64,000 bases of DNA from Monocercomonoides exilis. Lineage: Eukaryota; Preaxostyla; Oxymonadida; Polymastigidae. The position numbers and the translations under genes were made by a program. Every line of letters begins with the position of its first letter. Within the stretch, counting starts at the first letter, position 1. Positions 1-10,900 of the stretch are shown in pieces. The notes beneath the pieces were generated by a model. That model had not been told where the DNA came from, did no database searches, and saw nothing but the letters and a program-made list of their open reading frames with translations. The stretch spans positions 496,001 to 560,000 of the forward strand of contig LSRY02000032.1 of assembly GCA_001643675.2 (NCBI GenBank), written 5' to 3'.

Positions 1-421
1 AAAACATACAACGATGCAAAACGCGAAGTGTTGGTAAATAAGGTCCATCTCTTGTTTGAAAGAATCTAGGATAATTTCCTACAACAAGCAAATTAATATG
101 TCCATGACTTTTTGGAAAGATGACACAATCAAAACGTGTTTCAAAAAAACGGGGAAAATATTTTAAAAAAGTCTTTGAATTGCTTCTTATAAACAATAAA
201 ATACCATTTTGCAACTTTTATTGATTCACTTTTTGGTAAAACTACATCAAGTATTTCTTCGTTTATTCCAGCTGAATCTTTGAAAAAGCTTCGAACTTCA
301 CGCAGTTTTGATGTTTTCAATTGCCCAAATGTGGCAATATCTTCTTTTGGTTTGAATCTTTTCAAAGCAAAGCAAATAAAAATGAAAATTATCTGGCAAT
401 TCATCCAAACCTTCTGAACAT
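1..421 (-). CDS. MCTS1: MCTS1-like translation re-initiation factor, partial (C-terminus off the left edge)
   Basis: I read three exons on the minus strand: 411-421 (an 11-nt microexon coding ATG TTC AGA AG), 205-357, and 1-107, which runs off the edge. Introns 358-410 and 108-204 are GT-AG and keep frame. The joined protein starts MFRRFKPKEDIATFGQLKTS, which follows the known MCTS1 start (MFKKF...QLKTS). It continues with a C-H-x-H-I motif and a segment with FFQTRDGPYLPTLRVLH, matching the family's FFRQREGPFYPTLRLLH. MCTS1 pairs with DENR on the 40S ribosome for tRNA/mRNA recycling and re-initiation. Only the N-terminal domain is visible; the PUA domain lies outside the window. The family call is strong. 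The microexon is inferred from consensus and from the match to the family N-terminus. Confidence 0.85.
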
Positions 422-847
422 TATGATCTTTAACCAAAATACATCGCATAATTTTTTATTTTCTTTTTCACAAAAAAACTATTTCCTGCATATTTCATCC
501 GCAGAACATCATATGTTAATACTGTTCGGGCTCAATAAAGATAACGGCTTTCGTTTCATTATTTCAAGCTATTTTGCAAACAAAATACATTTAATAAAAA
601 CGAGTTTTTCTTAAATACCTGAAAAAGAGTTTGAAGATTGTGGACCATCAATTATTTCTGATATTTCCTTATGCAACAAAACTTATTGCGATAAATCAAT
701 AACAATATGAACATTTTTCGAGCACGATTATGGTATTCTTGGTTGTATTAATGGATATCTTCAATTCGAAAAATCAAGCAAATTTGCATAGATTTAATGA
801 TGAACTTTTTTGAAGAGAAAGAGAATAGCATTTTTTTAATGCTTTGT
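422..847. other. intergenic spacer, no gene seen
   Basis: This AT-rich spacer lies between the MCTS1 start and the DHDDS stop, both on the minus strand, so it should hold the MCTS1 promoter and the DHDDS 3' end. The open frames here are short and have no recognisable motifs. Confidence 0.5.
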
Positions 848-2730
848 TTATTCATTTAATAACTGTGAAATGATTGAAGGAGAATGTGATATGGAAAGTT
901 CAGAAAGAGTGCTTGAAAGAACAGAAGGATATGACACGTAAGCATCATTTGAGCATTGCCATTGAATAATATTTTTGTGAAGTGTTTGAAGGAAAGTGAC
1001 ATAGTTACGTATTCTCACTGATTTTGAATCACAAGGCGAAGCAGAAGGAACTGTTGTTCGAGAAGGATTGAAAGATGTGGAAGAAGAAGAAGAAGAAGAA
1101 GAAGAAGAAGAAGAAGAAGAAGAAGAAGAAGAAGAAGAAGAAGAAGAAGAAGAAGAAGAAGAAGAAGAAGAAGATGATGATGATGATGATGAAGATGAGG
1201 AAGGCTCCAATGAGCAAAATGCGGAAGAGTGAAAAGAGGCATTTTGCGCATTGGAAGCTGAAGACAAGCAGCAAAGCGATGATGGTGAAGGAGAATGAGA
1301 AGGCTCTGTGGAATGCTCTGTAGCAAACACTGGAGAGTCTGCAGCACAAAGCAAGACAGTTGCACTTGGTGTCGAAGGATTCTTCTTCCTTTGCCTCGCT
1401 CCAGACGGGTTGACATCATCAATTGCCTCCTCATCCTTTCGAACAGTGCTGGAATCGACAGCATTCGCTTCTGGCGATCGTTCAACTTTCTCTTTTTCTT
1501 CTCTTTTGCATTCTTCTCGAACACTTTTGAAAACTCTGCTGTTCGAATCACTTTCATCACCTTCATCTGATTTTATCCTTTGAATCATAATTTCTTTTTT
1601 GTTTCCTTCTTTTTCCTTCTTTTCATTTTCCTTTCCTTTCTCTTCTCTTTCTGAATCTTTCTTCTCGCTATCATCTTCAAATCCATCATCTGCTCCTTCA
1701 ACACATTCTTCCTCTTCCATCTCTTCTTCCTCTTCTTCTTTTTCTGCGATCTCAATAGCCTCATTGCACTGTTCTCTCAGAACATTCTGCATTTTTCTCT
1801 GTCTGCGCCATACCTCAAATGCTTCCTCCATATCTTTCTGATTAAATGCCGGCCATTTTACTGGAGTGAAATAAATTACTGCTTCAGACATCTGCAAAAG
1901 CAAAAAATCTGAAAATCGAGTCTCTCCCGATGTTCGGATCAGAAGATCCAAAGGCGGCTGCTCCTCAGAGTCAAGAGATCGCATAAAAAGAGAATGATTG
2001 ATATCTCTAAATTATAAATTATTGTTTTGTAAATTTTTTAATCGAAAAATATGTATCATTTTTAAAATGGAACGACAAAAAGAATAAAAGCAGTAATAAA
2101 AGCATTATAAGGTACAATGCAGCATACGATGGCTTTATTATTCCAAAAGCTGTTCCAAAACTCAAGCGTTGACGAGCTCGTTTTATCTCTTCAGAAGAAA
2201 GATATCCATAGCAAATATTAAAGAAAAACTGCGAATTGTCTAAAGTTTGACGCATCAGATCTGCAGCTCTTCTACGAACTGTTTTTCCAAGTTCTTTATT
2301 TGCACTACGCTTTATGAATAAATCAAGATCTCCAAAACAAGTTACTCTTATTCGTTTTTCTTTGATAAAATCTCTAAAAAAGAAATATCATCTTCAAAAT
2401 AGGATGAAGTTCAAACTTTTGATTTTCCATTTTATTGATTGTCGTTAGTGTTAAATTCATTAAAGCCTCAATCTCCTTTGGATCTCTTTTAAAATTATCA
2501 GAGCTAAACGCATATACTGTAAAATGCCTTATTCCAAGATTACAACATAATTCAAGCATATTTCGCATAGTGGTAATTCCAGATTTATGTCCTTCCTCAA
2601 CAGATAGAGAGCGTGATTTTGACCAACGACGATTTCCATCCATAATCACTGCAACATGCTTTGGTAATCCTTTCCATTTCTGATAATTTAACTTTGCATC
2701 GTTAATTTTTTGAGAAACAAATTTCCACAT
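848..2730 (-). CDS. DHDDS: cis-prenyltransferase / dehydrodolichyl diphosphate synthase with long Ser/Glu-rich tail
   Basis: Three exons: 2417-2730, 2128-2373, 848-2006 (introns 43 and 121 nt; sum 1719 nt, 572 aa). Exon 1 carries the first cis-prenyltransferase signature HVAVIMDGNRRWSK, then GHKSG and YAFSSDNFKR. Exon 2 carries the RVTCFGDL and FNICYGY regions. Exon 3 carries DLLIRTSGETRFSDFLL and FTPVKWPAF, the C-terminal substrate-binding motifs. The enzyme adds isopentenyl diphosphate units to farnesyl diphosphate in cis, making the dolichol precursor for N-glycosylation at the ER. After about residue 260 the catalytic domain ends, and a tail of roughly 310 aa follows: Glu/Lys-rich, then a run of about 45 serines encoded by a (GAA)n tract on the plus strand (about 1079-1200). 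The family is normally 250-340 aa, so the tail is exceptional. The catalytic motifs look intact. Confidence 0.9.
1079..1202. repeat. (GAA)n/(GAT)n trinucleotide tract
   Basis: A near-perfect GAA repeat runs on into GAT repeats on the plus strand. On the minus strand it is read in the DHDDS frame as a poly-Ser run. The same tract is open in several frames (poly-Lys, poly-Leu, poly-Phe readings), which are shadows. Confidence 0.9.
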
Positions 2731-3309
2731 TGCATGTATTCCCTCTGGTTATTGTTATTAAAATTGCCAATTTATCAATAAAGGTTGTTATTTAATAAAT
2801 GGGGCAAAATTTTTGCAATTATGAAATAAACTGAGATTTGTTCCAAACTTTTTCAACAATCATTTCATTATAAATCAACCGTAACTATGTAAATAGTTAC
2901 AGAAAAATTCAAAAATCGAGAAAAATATATGCAAGTGAAGAATGGAACAAAATTCATAAATCAATATATTTTGTCCCAAATCTGTCAAGTTTCCTTGTTG
3001 TTCTTCTTCGAAAATTTGACCATTTGAATGATATAAAGGCCATTTATACAACACCAAATTTTTCCATTTCAATGAAATTCACACTTTTTTAAAAATTGTT
3101 TTTTTAACAAAGAATAAGTTTTTCTTTTTTCATTTCGTTGATTCTCAAATTTTCAATTTTATGCCCATTTCAATCAATTTAATGCCTCTTCAAACAATTC
3201 ATACAAGAATTTACTCCTTTCATTTTTTTTAAAAAAAAAAAACAAAGTTAAGTTAATAAAACGCAAATTTCATTTTTTCCATCATAAACCAAATAAAACA
3301 ATGGTATTT
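2731..3309. other. AT-rich spacer upstream of DHDDS
   Basis: Mostly AT-rich. A minus-strand frame at 2875-3072 (65 aa) contains a coding-looking stretch with YHSNGQIFEEEQQGN and could be an unplaced exon or a small protein. I found no convincing start/splice context and no family match, so I do not call it as a gene. Confidence 0.35.
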
Positions 3310-3678
3310 CTACAATTCTTTCGATACTTTGATATTTTCTTTCAAATCTTTGCTTTCCATATTGTCATTTTCTGGTTTAGTATTCTCTTTTCCTTCATTT
3401 GAAGTTACAGAACTGTCTTTGCTTTTTTGAGCTTCATATGCTTCGTAGGCTTTTATAGCTTCTTCTCTTTTTCGTTTCTCTTCTTCAAGATATTTTTGTG
3501 CTAAATGCTCTTCTCCATCGCAGTCATCTTCTTCAAATGGGCTTGGAATATGAAAAGGATCGCAAGGCTTGTCTGGCTGCACCATTATGCAAATAAAAGT
3601 TGTTGCAATAACGAAAAAAATAAATTCACAAACATCAGAATACAGTTCTGTAAAAAAGAGCAATATCCATGCAATCAT
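3310..3678 (-). CDS. small membrane protein with charged coiled tail (hypothetical)
   Basis: Single-exon frame of 122 aa starting MIAWILLFFTELY. Residues 1-33 contain two hydrophobic stretches that could form one long signal anchor or a hairpin. They are followed by a Pro/Cys-containing linker with PDKPCDPFHIPSPFEEDD and then a Glu/Lys/Ala helix, probably coiled coil, with LAQKYLEEEKRKREEAIKAY around residues 60-80. The tail is Ser/Lys/Glu-rich and low complexity. I do not recognise the family. The pattern suggests a small endomembrane or ER-anchored protein with a cytosolic helix. It lies divergent to the next gene, with about 90 bp between their starts, so they may share a promoter region. 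Confidence 0.6.
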   Translation of the reverse strand: MIAWILLFFTELYSDVCEFIFFVIATTFICIMVQPDKPCDPFHIPSPFEEDDCDGEEHLAQKYLEEEKRKREEAIKAYEAYEAQKSKDSSVTSNEGKENTKPENDNMESKDLKENIKVSKEL

Positions 3679-3770
3679 TGTTTATGAAGATTTTGTTTTC
3701 TAAATAAATAAATTTTTAAAATTTTATTATTATGGATATAATATTACCATAATTGTTTGTTATTTCTTTC

Positions 3771-4692
3771 ATGAGTGAAGAAGAAGACATCACTGATATT
3801 CTTAAAGATTTTCAGATTGTTACGATTGAAGATGTTAGAAATACAAGTTTTGTTTTTTATTTGCTTTTAGTTTTGCATTTGCAAAATTTTGATATTTATA
3901 TCGCAGGAAAGGCATTGAAAAATCGGGATTCATACATCGTTCTTGATACAAACGCACCATTTCGATATCTTTTTCCGCTTTGCACTCAATATAAATTATT
4001 AACAGAGCATATTCAAGCTCATCCAAGTTCTGGAATTGCTTCAATTCATCGCCAATTGAAAGAGAATATTTCTGAAATAACAACAGGCTATGGCGGATAT
4101 GCAAAGCCAACAGTGTGATAATTTGAATATTGCGATGCGCATATAACATATTATATTTCAAAAAATAATATTAGACTGCATTTTCGCACTGGGGGCTTTC
4201 ATCAATTTTCACTGATTTTTCACTTGATTATCAACAAAATCCTCAAATGACCAAATTAAACTTATATTTTCAACATTTATCAGAGGTGATGATGATCATT
4301 TCCCTATGCGAATCAATATCACAATCAGTTTTGCATTTTGAATCAGAAAGTCAATCAACAATCAATTTTAGATACGTTGGACATCAACTCTCAATTCTTT
4401 ATGTTTGCTGACATCCATTTATTAATTGTTTTGTAATTGACTAAATGAAATTTCGCTGTATTTTTTTTAGCATTCTCTTCGGTTTATTAGTAAAGAAACG
4501 TCTTTTGAAGGAATAAGTTCACGTAGGGCATTCGCTCAAGCCAAAAATCAATCCTCCTCACAGATAAAAGCGAAAGCTTCAACATTTTTATCAGAAATTG
4601 AAGCACATTTTGATGGATTAAAAGGACTATGGGAAGGAGATGGAATTGAAAAAAGTGAATCAGATTGGTTTGACAATATGACAAAATATTAA
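3771..4692 (+). CDS. unrecognised 243-aa protein, four exons
   Basis: Exons 3771-3846, 3907-4112, 4175-4402, 4471-4692; introns of 60, 62 and 68 nt, all GT-AG, and the joined frame is open with a TAA stop. The start at 3771 (MSEEEDITDILKDF) is preferred; an in-frame ATG at 3753 would add six residues. The N-terminal part is acidic. The middle holds NRDSYIVLDTNAPFRYLFPL and GYGGYAKP, and the C-terminus is a Ser/Ala-rich helix followed by FLSEIEAHFDGLKGLWEGDG. No signal peptide or membrane span is seen, so a cytosolic or nuclear subunit-type protein is likely. I could not assign a family. The exon chain is my reconstruction; phase consistency across all three introns supports it. Confidence 0.6.
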
Positions 4693-4727
4693 TTTCTCAT
4701 AAGCATTTATATTTATTCTCATTTGAT

Positions 4728-6077
4728 ATGTTCTTTTGCTTGTTTTATTTTATTTTATTTTATTTTATTTATTAATTTATTTTGTCCAGGCTTTTTGATT
4801 TCTCAAATAGAGTTTTGAAGACGCTGTTCACTTGCTATCTTTCCTTGTCTGGAACATCTTCTTTTCAAAAACGATTAAACTATTCAAGATCCATAACAAC
4901 ATCAAAACCTCCTTCTTATTCAGATCCTGAACAAACTTCTCTGTTCTTTTCATCATCATCATCATCTTCTTCTTCTTCTTCAACTTCTTCTTCTTCTTCT
5001 TCTCAAATACCCAGATCTCAATCAGGAGGTGAACTAGATGGCGAAGCTTGTATGCATTCAATAGCTGATATTGCCAAAGAATCCAGAGCAAAATCCAAAT
5101 CGTCTTTGTCTTTTGCCTCGTTTTCCTCGTTCAGCTCCTTCGAATATTCGCCTTCACCTTACAGTTATTCTTTCCCTATACCAGCATCTTTAAATCAACC
5201 AAACACTTCATCATCATCATCATCATCATCATCGTTTTCTTCTTCTTCCTCTTCTTCTTCCTCTTCTTCTTCGCTTTCTGACTCGTTAATGTTATCCTCT
5301 CCTTTATCATCTTCTTCAACTGCTTCTTCTTCCTCTTTTTCTTCTCCAGAGAATGATGCTGGCTCTTCAAATTTATCGACTCCTTTGCTTCCATCATCAT
5401 CATCATCATCTTCTTCTTCTTCTTCTTCTTCTTCTTCTTCTTCTTCATTGTCTTCCTCTTCCTCTTCCTCTTCCTCTTCCACTTTGACATCCACGTTCAA
5501 TGAGCCCAATGACATCAATCTGATGCTCTCTCCATTCCTTTCGCTTCGGCCGCCTGCAAATCCGCTGTGGCTGAGCTCTCTTGTGTCGCCAGATGCAGTG
5601 GAAGCAGAGGACGAAGAGAGGAGGATGCAGATGGAAGGAAAGAAAAGGAGCAGAGAGAAAGGGAGAGAAAGGGAGATGGAAGAAGAAGGAGAGAAAGAAA
5701 GAGAAGGAGGAAATGGAAGAGAAAATGAAAGAAATGTGGGAAGTGATGAAGGAGAAATCGAGGCGAAACAGAAGAGCGAGAATGAAAAGAAAGAAAATGA
5801 TGACAAATCTGTTAGTGACAACAATCACAAATCAACAGAGCCATTGCAAAAGGAAGCATCAGCAAAGCAGTCACATGAAAACAAAGCTGAAGAGATGCGA
5901 AGTATGAACGTCACAGCAGACAAGAGAGAGACAGGAAAAGGAGACTATTTTGTTGACGCCTTTGCGATGCTGTATGAGGGAGTGCATTTTACTTTTGGAG
6001 GCAAAATGGAAGGAGAAAAATCAGGTAAAGGGAAGATTAGATCTTATTCGATGAAACCTTCAGTGGAGATGAAATGA
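4728..6077 (+). CDS. Ser-rich low-complexity protein (hypothetical)
   Basis: A long open frame begins at 4790 after a 3' splice-like TTTTGTCCAG. The frame itself has no good ATG near its start. A 14-nt first exon at 4728-4741 (ATG TTC TTT TGC TT), spliced over a 48-nt intron, restores an ATG in frame and gives 433 aa. Residues about 60-220 are dominated by poly-Ser runs from TCA/TCT/TCC repeats. A short hydrophobic/Pro segment (LSLRPPANPLWLSSLVSPDA) follows, then a Glu/Lys/Arg-rich region, then a less repetitive C-terminus with DAFAMLYEGVHFTFGGKMEG. The C-terminal stretch is the best candidate for a conserved element. Function unknown; largely disordered. Alternatively exon 4 of the previous gene could splice into this frame. 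Confidence 0.5.
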
Positions 6078-6624
6078 TGGGCAAGCTCTGCTTTTTTTGA
6101 ACAATGACGCATTCTCTCTCTCTTTTATTGTTCGGTTTTAATGGTTGTTATTTGTTTGTAATATAATTGCCGACTGTTTTTTGTAAAAACTTAATGAATT
6201 TGTTTAGAATTTTTCTCTTTTTTTATTGATTTTTTTAGAAATGAAAATTTGACTTATTTTTGAGATTTTAGAAATAATTTTTGGGAACGTTATATTTTCA
6301 GAGTTTTGTGATAAACATTGATTCGAATTGTTTGATTTTTTCCATTTTAATTTGTCTCTTTGCATTTTGAATCACTCATTTACGAGTTTATTCATCTGGG
6401 ATTTTTCTTCAATTACTTTCCTTTTACAATACCTTAAATTGCCTATCTGTAATTTTTTGCAATTTTTCCATCAAACTTGCATTTCATGCTGACATGCAAG
6501 TCAAAATACATCATGACTGAAAATTGTCAGAAAAAAAATTCTGAAATTTGACATTTTAACATTATTACAAAGTGGATCATCATTTTGCATGTGAATTTTG
6601 CTTTATAAAAACAAAGATCAAGGC
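6078..6624. other. intergenic spacer between convergent genes
   Basis: AT-rich, T-run-rich sequence between two convergent stops. It should contain both 3' ends. No coding signal seen. Confidence 0.5.
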
Positions 6625-7497
6625 TCATGAAATTCTTTTTACAACGTTCCTCATTACAACATAATAAAAAAAGAATACGACAGACCAAAACAACAAATAT
6701 GAAAAACAACTAAGGTCATATTTACTTTTAAAAGTAAACGGAAACGCTTCAACAAAATCACTTCCTTCTGCTATTTTCAAAATATGATAATTTTCTTTAT
6801 TTCTTTCCAAAGCTACTTTTAGAGATCTTTTTCCAAGTGTTTTCCAAAAATCTGTATCATTTTTTGGAAAATCTGATCCATCAACATTGTTGTCCAATCT
6901 AAATGATTCAATGTAATCTCTAGGTCCAAGGTTTATAGCTCTCTCGAATTCTTTGAGCCATTCATCAATGATTGTGCTATTTTCAGAAGCAAATAAGATT
7001 GACGTATCAAGTTGGTCCAAACTTCCATCTAATGAATATAATATTAATTGGTAATTCGAAGAATTTAATAAATCTATAGCATTTTCCGCAAAATCTTTTG
7101 AAAGAAGTCTCATGTTTGGTTCTATCCACAAGCCACCAAATTTTTCAAGAATTGAAATTTTGTAAAAATCGTGCTTCGCACTCTCTGGTAAACTTCGAAC
7201 GCGATAAGGAAATAAATCTTGATTGAGATATACTGGGATTGTTTCGTCCGTTAAAAGTACAACAGCCCAATCTCCAAGCAAATTTCTATTCTCGCGAGTT
7301 GTAAATAATGTATTGGGACTACTTCGAGGAATATAGCTCCAATACCTTGAAGGTGCAAAGCTTTTCGAAGTCATACAAATTGTTTCATGAATTATGAAGT
7401 GTACAATCAGAAAATACCAAAACATCACATAATTGTATCCCATAACAAATAGTTCTGAATGATAAGAAAACACTAATAAATAATAAATGAAAAACAA
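6625..7497 (-). CDS. GT32/capsular-synthesis-like glycosyltransferase, type II membrane
   Basis: Single frame of 290 aa. An N-terminal hydrophobic region (residues about 1-40) looks like a signal anchor. The core has SAKHDFYKISILEKFGGLWIEPNMRLL spread over about residues 105-131. This matches the pattern of sugar-binding-region (DXD) glycosyltransferases of the OCH1/GT32 and capsular polysaccharide groups, where a helix plus Y/F-GG-(I/L)-(Y/W)-x-D/E precedes the metal-binding acidic motif. Here the usual D-x-D reads E-P-N, so the metal site is atypical. A second hydrophobic segment near the C-terminus (residues about 262-282) could be a membrane span or a read-through of an unrecognised intron starting near 6735. 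Probable Golgi/ER protein glycosylation enzyme; substrate unknown. Confidence 0.6.
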   Translation of the reverse strand: MFFIYYLLVFSYHSELFVMGYNYVMFWYFLIVHFIIHETICMTSKSFAPSRYWSYIPRSSPNTLFTTRENRNLLGDWAVVLLTDETIPVYLNQDLFPYRVRSLPESAKHDFYKISILEKFGGLWIEPNMRLLSKDFAENAIDLLNSSNYQLILYSLDGSLDQLDTSILFASENSTIIDEWLKEFERAINLGPRDYIESFRLDNNVDGSDFPKNDTDFWKTLGKRSLKVALERNKENYHILKIAEGSDFVEAFPFTFKSKYDLSCFSYLLFWSVVFFFYYVVMRNVVKRIS

Positions 7498-7973
7498 AAA
7501 GATAACCCATGAGAAATAAACGCATTTTTGAGAATGGCATGATAATTTTTTTTTTCATTCATTTTGAAAACATTTCAAATGAAATTTTAATTGATGAAAA
7601 ATGTGTTTGCGAATTTTCTCGTTTTTCATTTTTAAAGGGCAATCTGATGAGCATTGCAAATATTTTAAAAAAGAACCTTTCCATTTTTAAAAATTCATCT
7701 ATAAATGAACAACAGTTTAAAAATTGAAAATAAAATCCTTCATCAAATCTAATGCATGATCATTCAATAAACAAAATACAAAACAAAACAATAAATGATA
7801 AGCACTAAGGTTTTTATATTTATAAAATAAAATTTCAGTTGCTGATTAATCAAACAATCTTCAAAAAATATTCACAAGAAATATATTATTGATGCAATAA
7901 ATATCTCGAATCAGAAACACTGTAACATTGTCATCTTCAAACTTTTGCTAACAAGAAATGCCAACAGATGCAT
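7498..7973. other. intergenic spacer, nothing recognised
   Basis: AT-rich sequence between the glycosyltransferase start and the TRAPPC9 stop (both minus strand). It should contain the glycosyltransferase promoter. Short frames only. Confidence 0.5.
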
Positions 7974-10900
7974 TCATCCTTCAAACAAAATCGATTCATC
8001 ATCTTCGCCAACCACACGAATGTGAAGCACTTCTTCCACATCTGACAACACACGGGCGTTTTTCGAGTGAGTTGCGACAAATTCCTCATTTGGCCCTCCA
8101 AAAGATGCCGGAATGTCTTTGGCTGTGAGGCAGCCCACAATCCCTTTGCAGCGCAGATCATACTCACCAGGAACAAGAAACACAAACTGCACTGAATGCT
8201 GCATGACTCCTAACGAAGCACCACTATCTTTGCTATTTACAACATTTTTATCCAAAACCAGTTCTTTTCTCTTCTTATCCAATTTGATCTGTTGAGAATC
8301 ATCTCCACTGCAACAGTTACTTCCATCTGTTGCTCCTTTTGAAGGCGTCACCCAGCTGTTGTGCAGCTGCCCATTCCACACAATCTCCGTCGGCCGCTGC
8401 GCCTCGCGAAATGACTCGTACAAAACAGACGGACTGAACAAATCAGTCGCATCTGGCTGATAAAACACTTGCTCTGCATCTTTCTCCACACACGAATCTC
8501 CCCCACTTTCTTTGCTGCACTTCTGATCGTTTGCAAGAGAACCTGTTGAAATGACTGTGTTTTCAGTACTGTTTTCATTTTCCTCTTGTTCTGCCTCCTC
8601 CGCAGGGCATATCGTATCAAGTGCAGCTTCAGTCAGTGTCAGCATAGGTGTCTCTCCATCAATTGCCTGCTGATGCAATGGAGAATGGCATGGCACCACT
8701 GAAATAGAGGCGAATATCCGCTCCTTCGCCAGCGGCGTCCTCGCATTAGGCGAAAACGCAGATTCGGCGAAAAAGACAGAAGGCGACAAGCTCATCTGGA
8801 GGTTGACTGGCTGAAACAGCGGAATGATCAGCGAAGACCCCTCACTCTCCTCTGGCTCAAGCTCTGCCTCTTCACCTGCTCTCTCCATCACATCCTCACA
8901 TTCACTCAATGTTTCGATCAATCTCCTGTCTCTTCCTTTGTCACTTCCTCTGTCGCTTCCATCTTTCTCATCTGAATTCCCTTCGTCGCAATCAATCGGC
9001 ATCTCCTCCGCCAGCAGTGCAGGTTGTGGCAGCGTCAGACGTGTGTGCAGAGAGAAATGAGGCTCCTTCACAGCAGACAGCGCCACTTCGCCAGGCGGAG
9101 GCACTGAAGGTGTGGCAGGTGCGAATGAGATGAGTGAGGAGAGAGGGGTCAGCAGAGGAGGAGGAGGCAATGGAGGAGGAACAGCAGCAGCAGCACGGGA
9201 CGATGCTTTGGCAGAGGAAGAAGAGGAGTTGTATGTGGGAAGAGGGCGGGAGGAGAAGGCAGCGAGGAGATGGGGATGAAGTGAGAGGGTGCCAGAGGCA
9301 GATGAAGTGGACCATTCGAGTGTGACGAGATTGGAGATGATGTGGGCAGCCACAGCAGCTGCTGCAGTTGAAGAGGAAGAAGAAGTCGATGACGAATATG
9401 ATGAGGATGAAGACACATTCGAATTCTGGTTATTCTGCTGTGCAGGTAAAGCAGATGAGCCAGCTGAATCAGAAGAGAGCGAGACAAGTGCATCGATAAG
9501 AGCTGTGGGAATGCAAGGCAGCGTCACCACGATTGTTTTGATGGAGGAAGGCTCAAGAATCGCTGAAGACAAGCGCTCGTCAAACAAACCGCTTTTCGGC
9601 TCGGTCCGTCTGTGGTTTTTGAGTCCTCGCCTTTTTCTTGTTAATCCGTCTTCATCGCTTGAAGACTTGCACACTGTTGGGTGTGGAGTGTTGCCTAAGA
9701 AGCATTGCTTCGCTTTCTCCCTCACAAACAGCTCTCTTTCCTTCCGAAACTGCCTCCGCAGCCCGTTTTTATTGAGGTGGCAGCGGATGGTGAAGATTGT
9801 GTTGGAGGACGAGTTGCACAGGGAGATGCAGAATGTGAAGAAGTGTGATGAAGAGAGCGGCCAAAGAGGATGTGGCAGCAGAGAAAGAGCCAGACTGCGC
9901 GATTGATCTTCACCAGAAGAAGAAGCAGAAGAAGAAGGAGAAGGAGAAAGAAGAGGAGGAGTGGAACCTAAAGAGAGCAGAGAGCCTTTGCGTGTGAGTG
10001 GAGGAAGTGTCATGGAAGGAGAAGAAGCAGAAGATGACGACGATGATGATGAGAGTGCTCGTAGTTCATTCTTTTCCTCCTCCTCCTCTCCGCAGAATGT
10101 GCTAGTCATTGAGTCCAGCAGGCGTTCAGCGTCAGACGGCGACGGGTTGCAGCGGAGGAAGCGGAGGGAGCATACTCGGAGCCCCTTGTTGATGAAGCAC
10201 GGGATTGTCAGCTCAAACTGCCGCAGCACCAGCGACGTGGTGCCATCGTCGACGACTTCTCCTTCTTCGCCTGTGTCCACAAAGCCCCGCATGGCAATCT
10301 CAGTGATGTCGAACGGGTCGAAGGGGAGAGGAAGAGGGATGGATGAGGAAGAAGAAGAAGAAGAAGAAGATGATGATGATGACAATGATAATGCAGGTAA
10401 TGTGGATTGTGACGAAGATTCAGATGATGTTGAAGAGGAGGAAGATGAAGAGGAGGAAGAAGAAGAAGAAGATGATGATGATGTTATGTTGTTTAGAAGT
10501 GTTTTAGCTGATGAAGTGACAATAGTCTGATAGAACTCCTCCTCAATCCTCTGCTTCTCTCTTCTTTCCTCTTCATCCTTCTCCTCTTTCCTCTTCATCT
10601 TCTCCTCCTTCTTCCTCTCCTCTGCCTCTTTCCTCACCTTCTTCGCCTTCTCCCTCTTCACCACTGCTGCTAAGTGCTGTCTCCAGTCAGCACGTGCCAA
10701 GTCCGGAATGCACCCGAACTCAAACTTGAACGTCACGCTCTCTGCATCCACCTCCACCGGCGACTCCACCGCCAGCCTTCGCGTCTCCCCTGGCAGCAGC
10801 GGCCGTGTTGCATTGATCAGCGCCACAGAGTCCCAGCGGAAGCTGCGGTCGGCCAGGAAATGCTCTTCCTCCAGCACAATCTCTGCCTCGTGGATGAACC

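Noticed and set aside
1015-1566. Poly-Leu, poly-Phe and poly-Lys frames overlapping the DHDDS tail
   Set aside because: Other-frame readings of the (GAA)n tract; only the poly-Ser frame connects to the catalytic domain.
4782-4790. TTG as the start codon of the Ser-rich gene
   Set aside because: A eukaryotic gene is unlikely to start at TTG here, and the site sits inside a 3' splice-like TTTTGTCCAG; an upstream ATG microexon is a better explanation.
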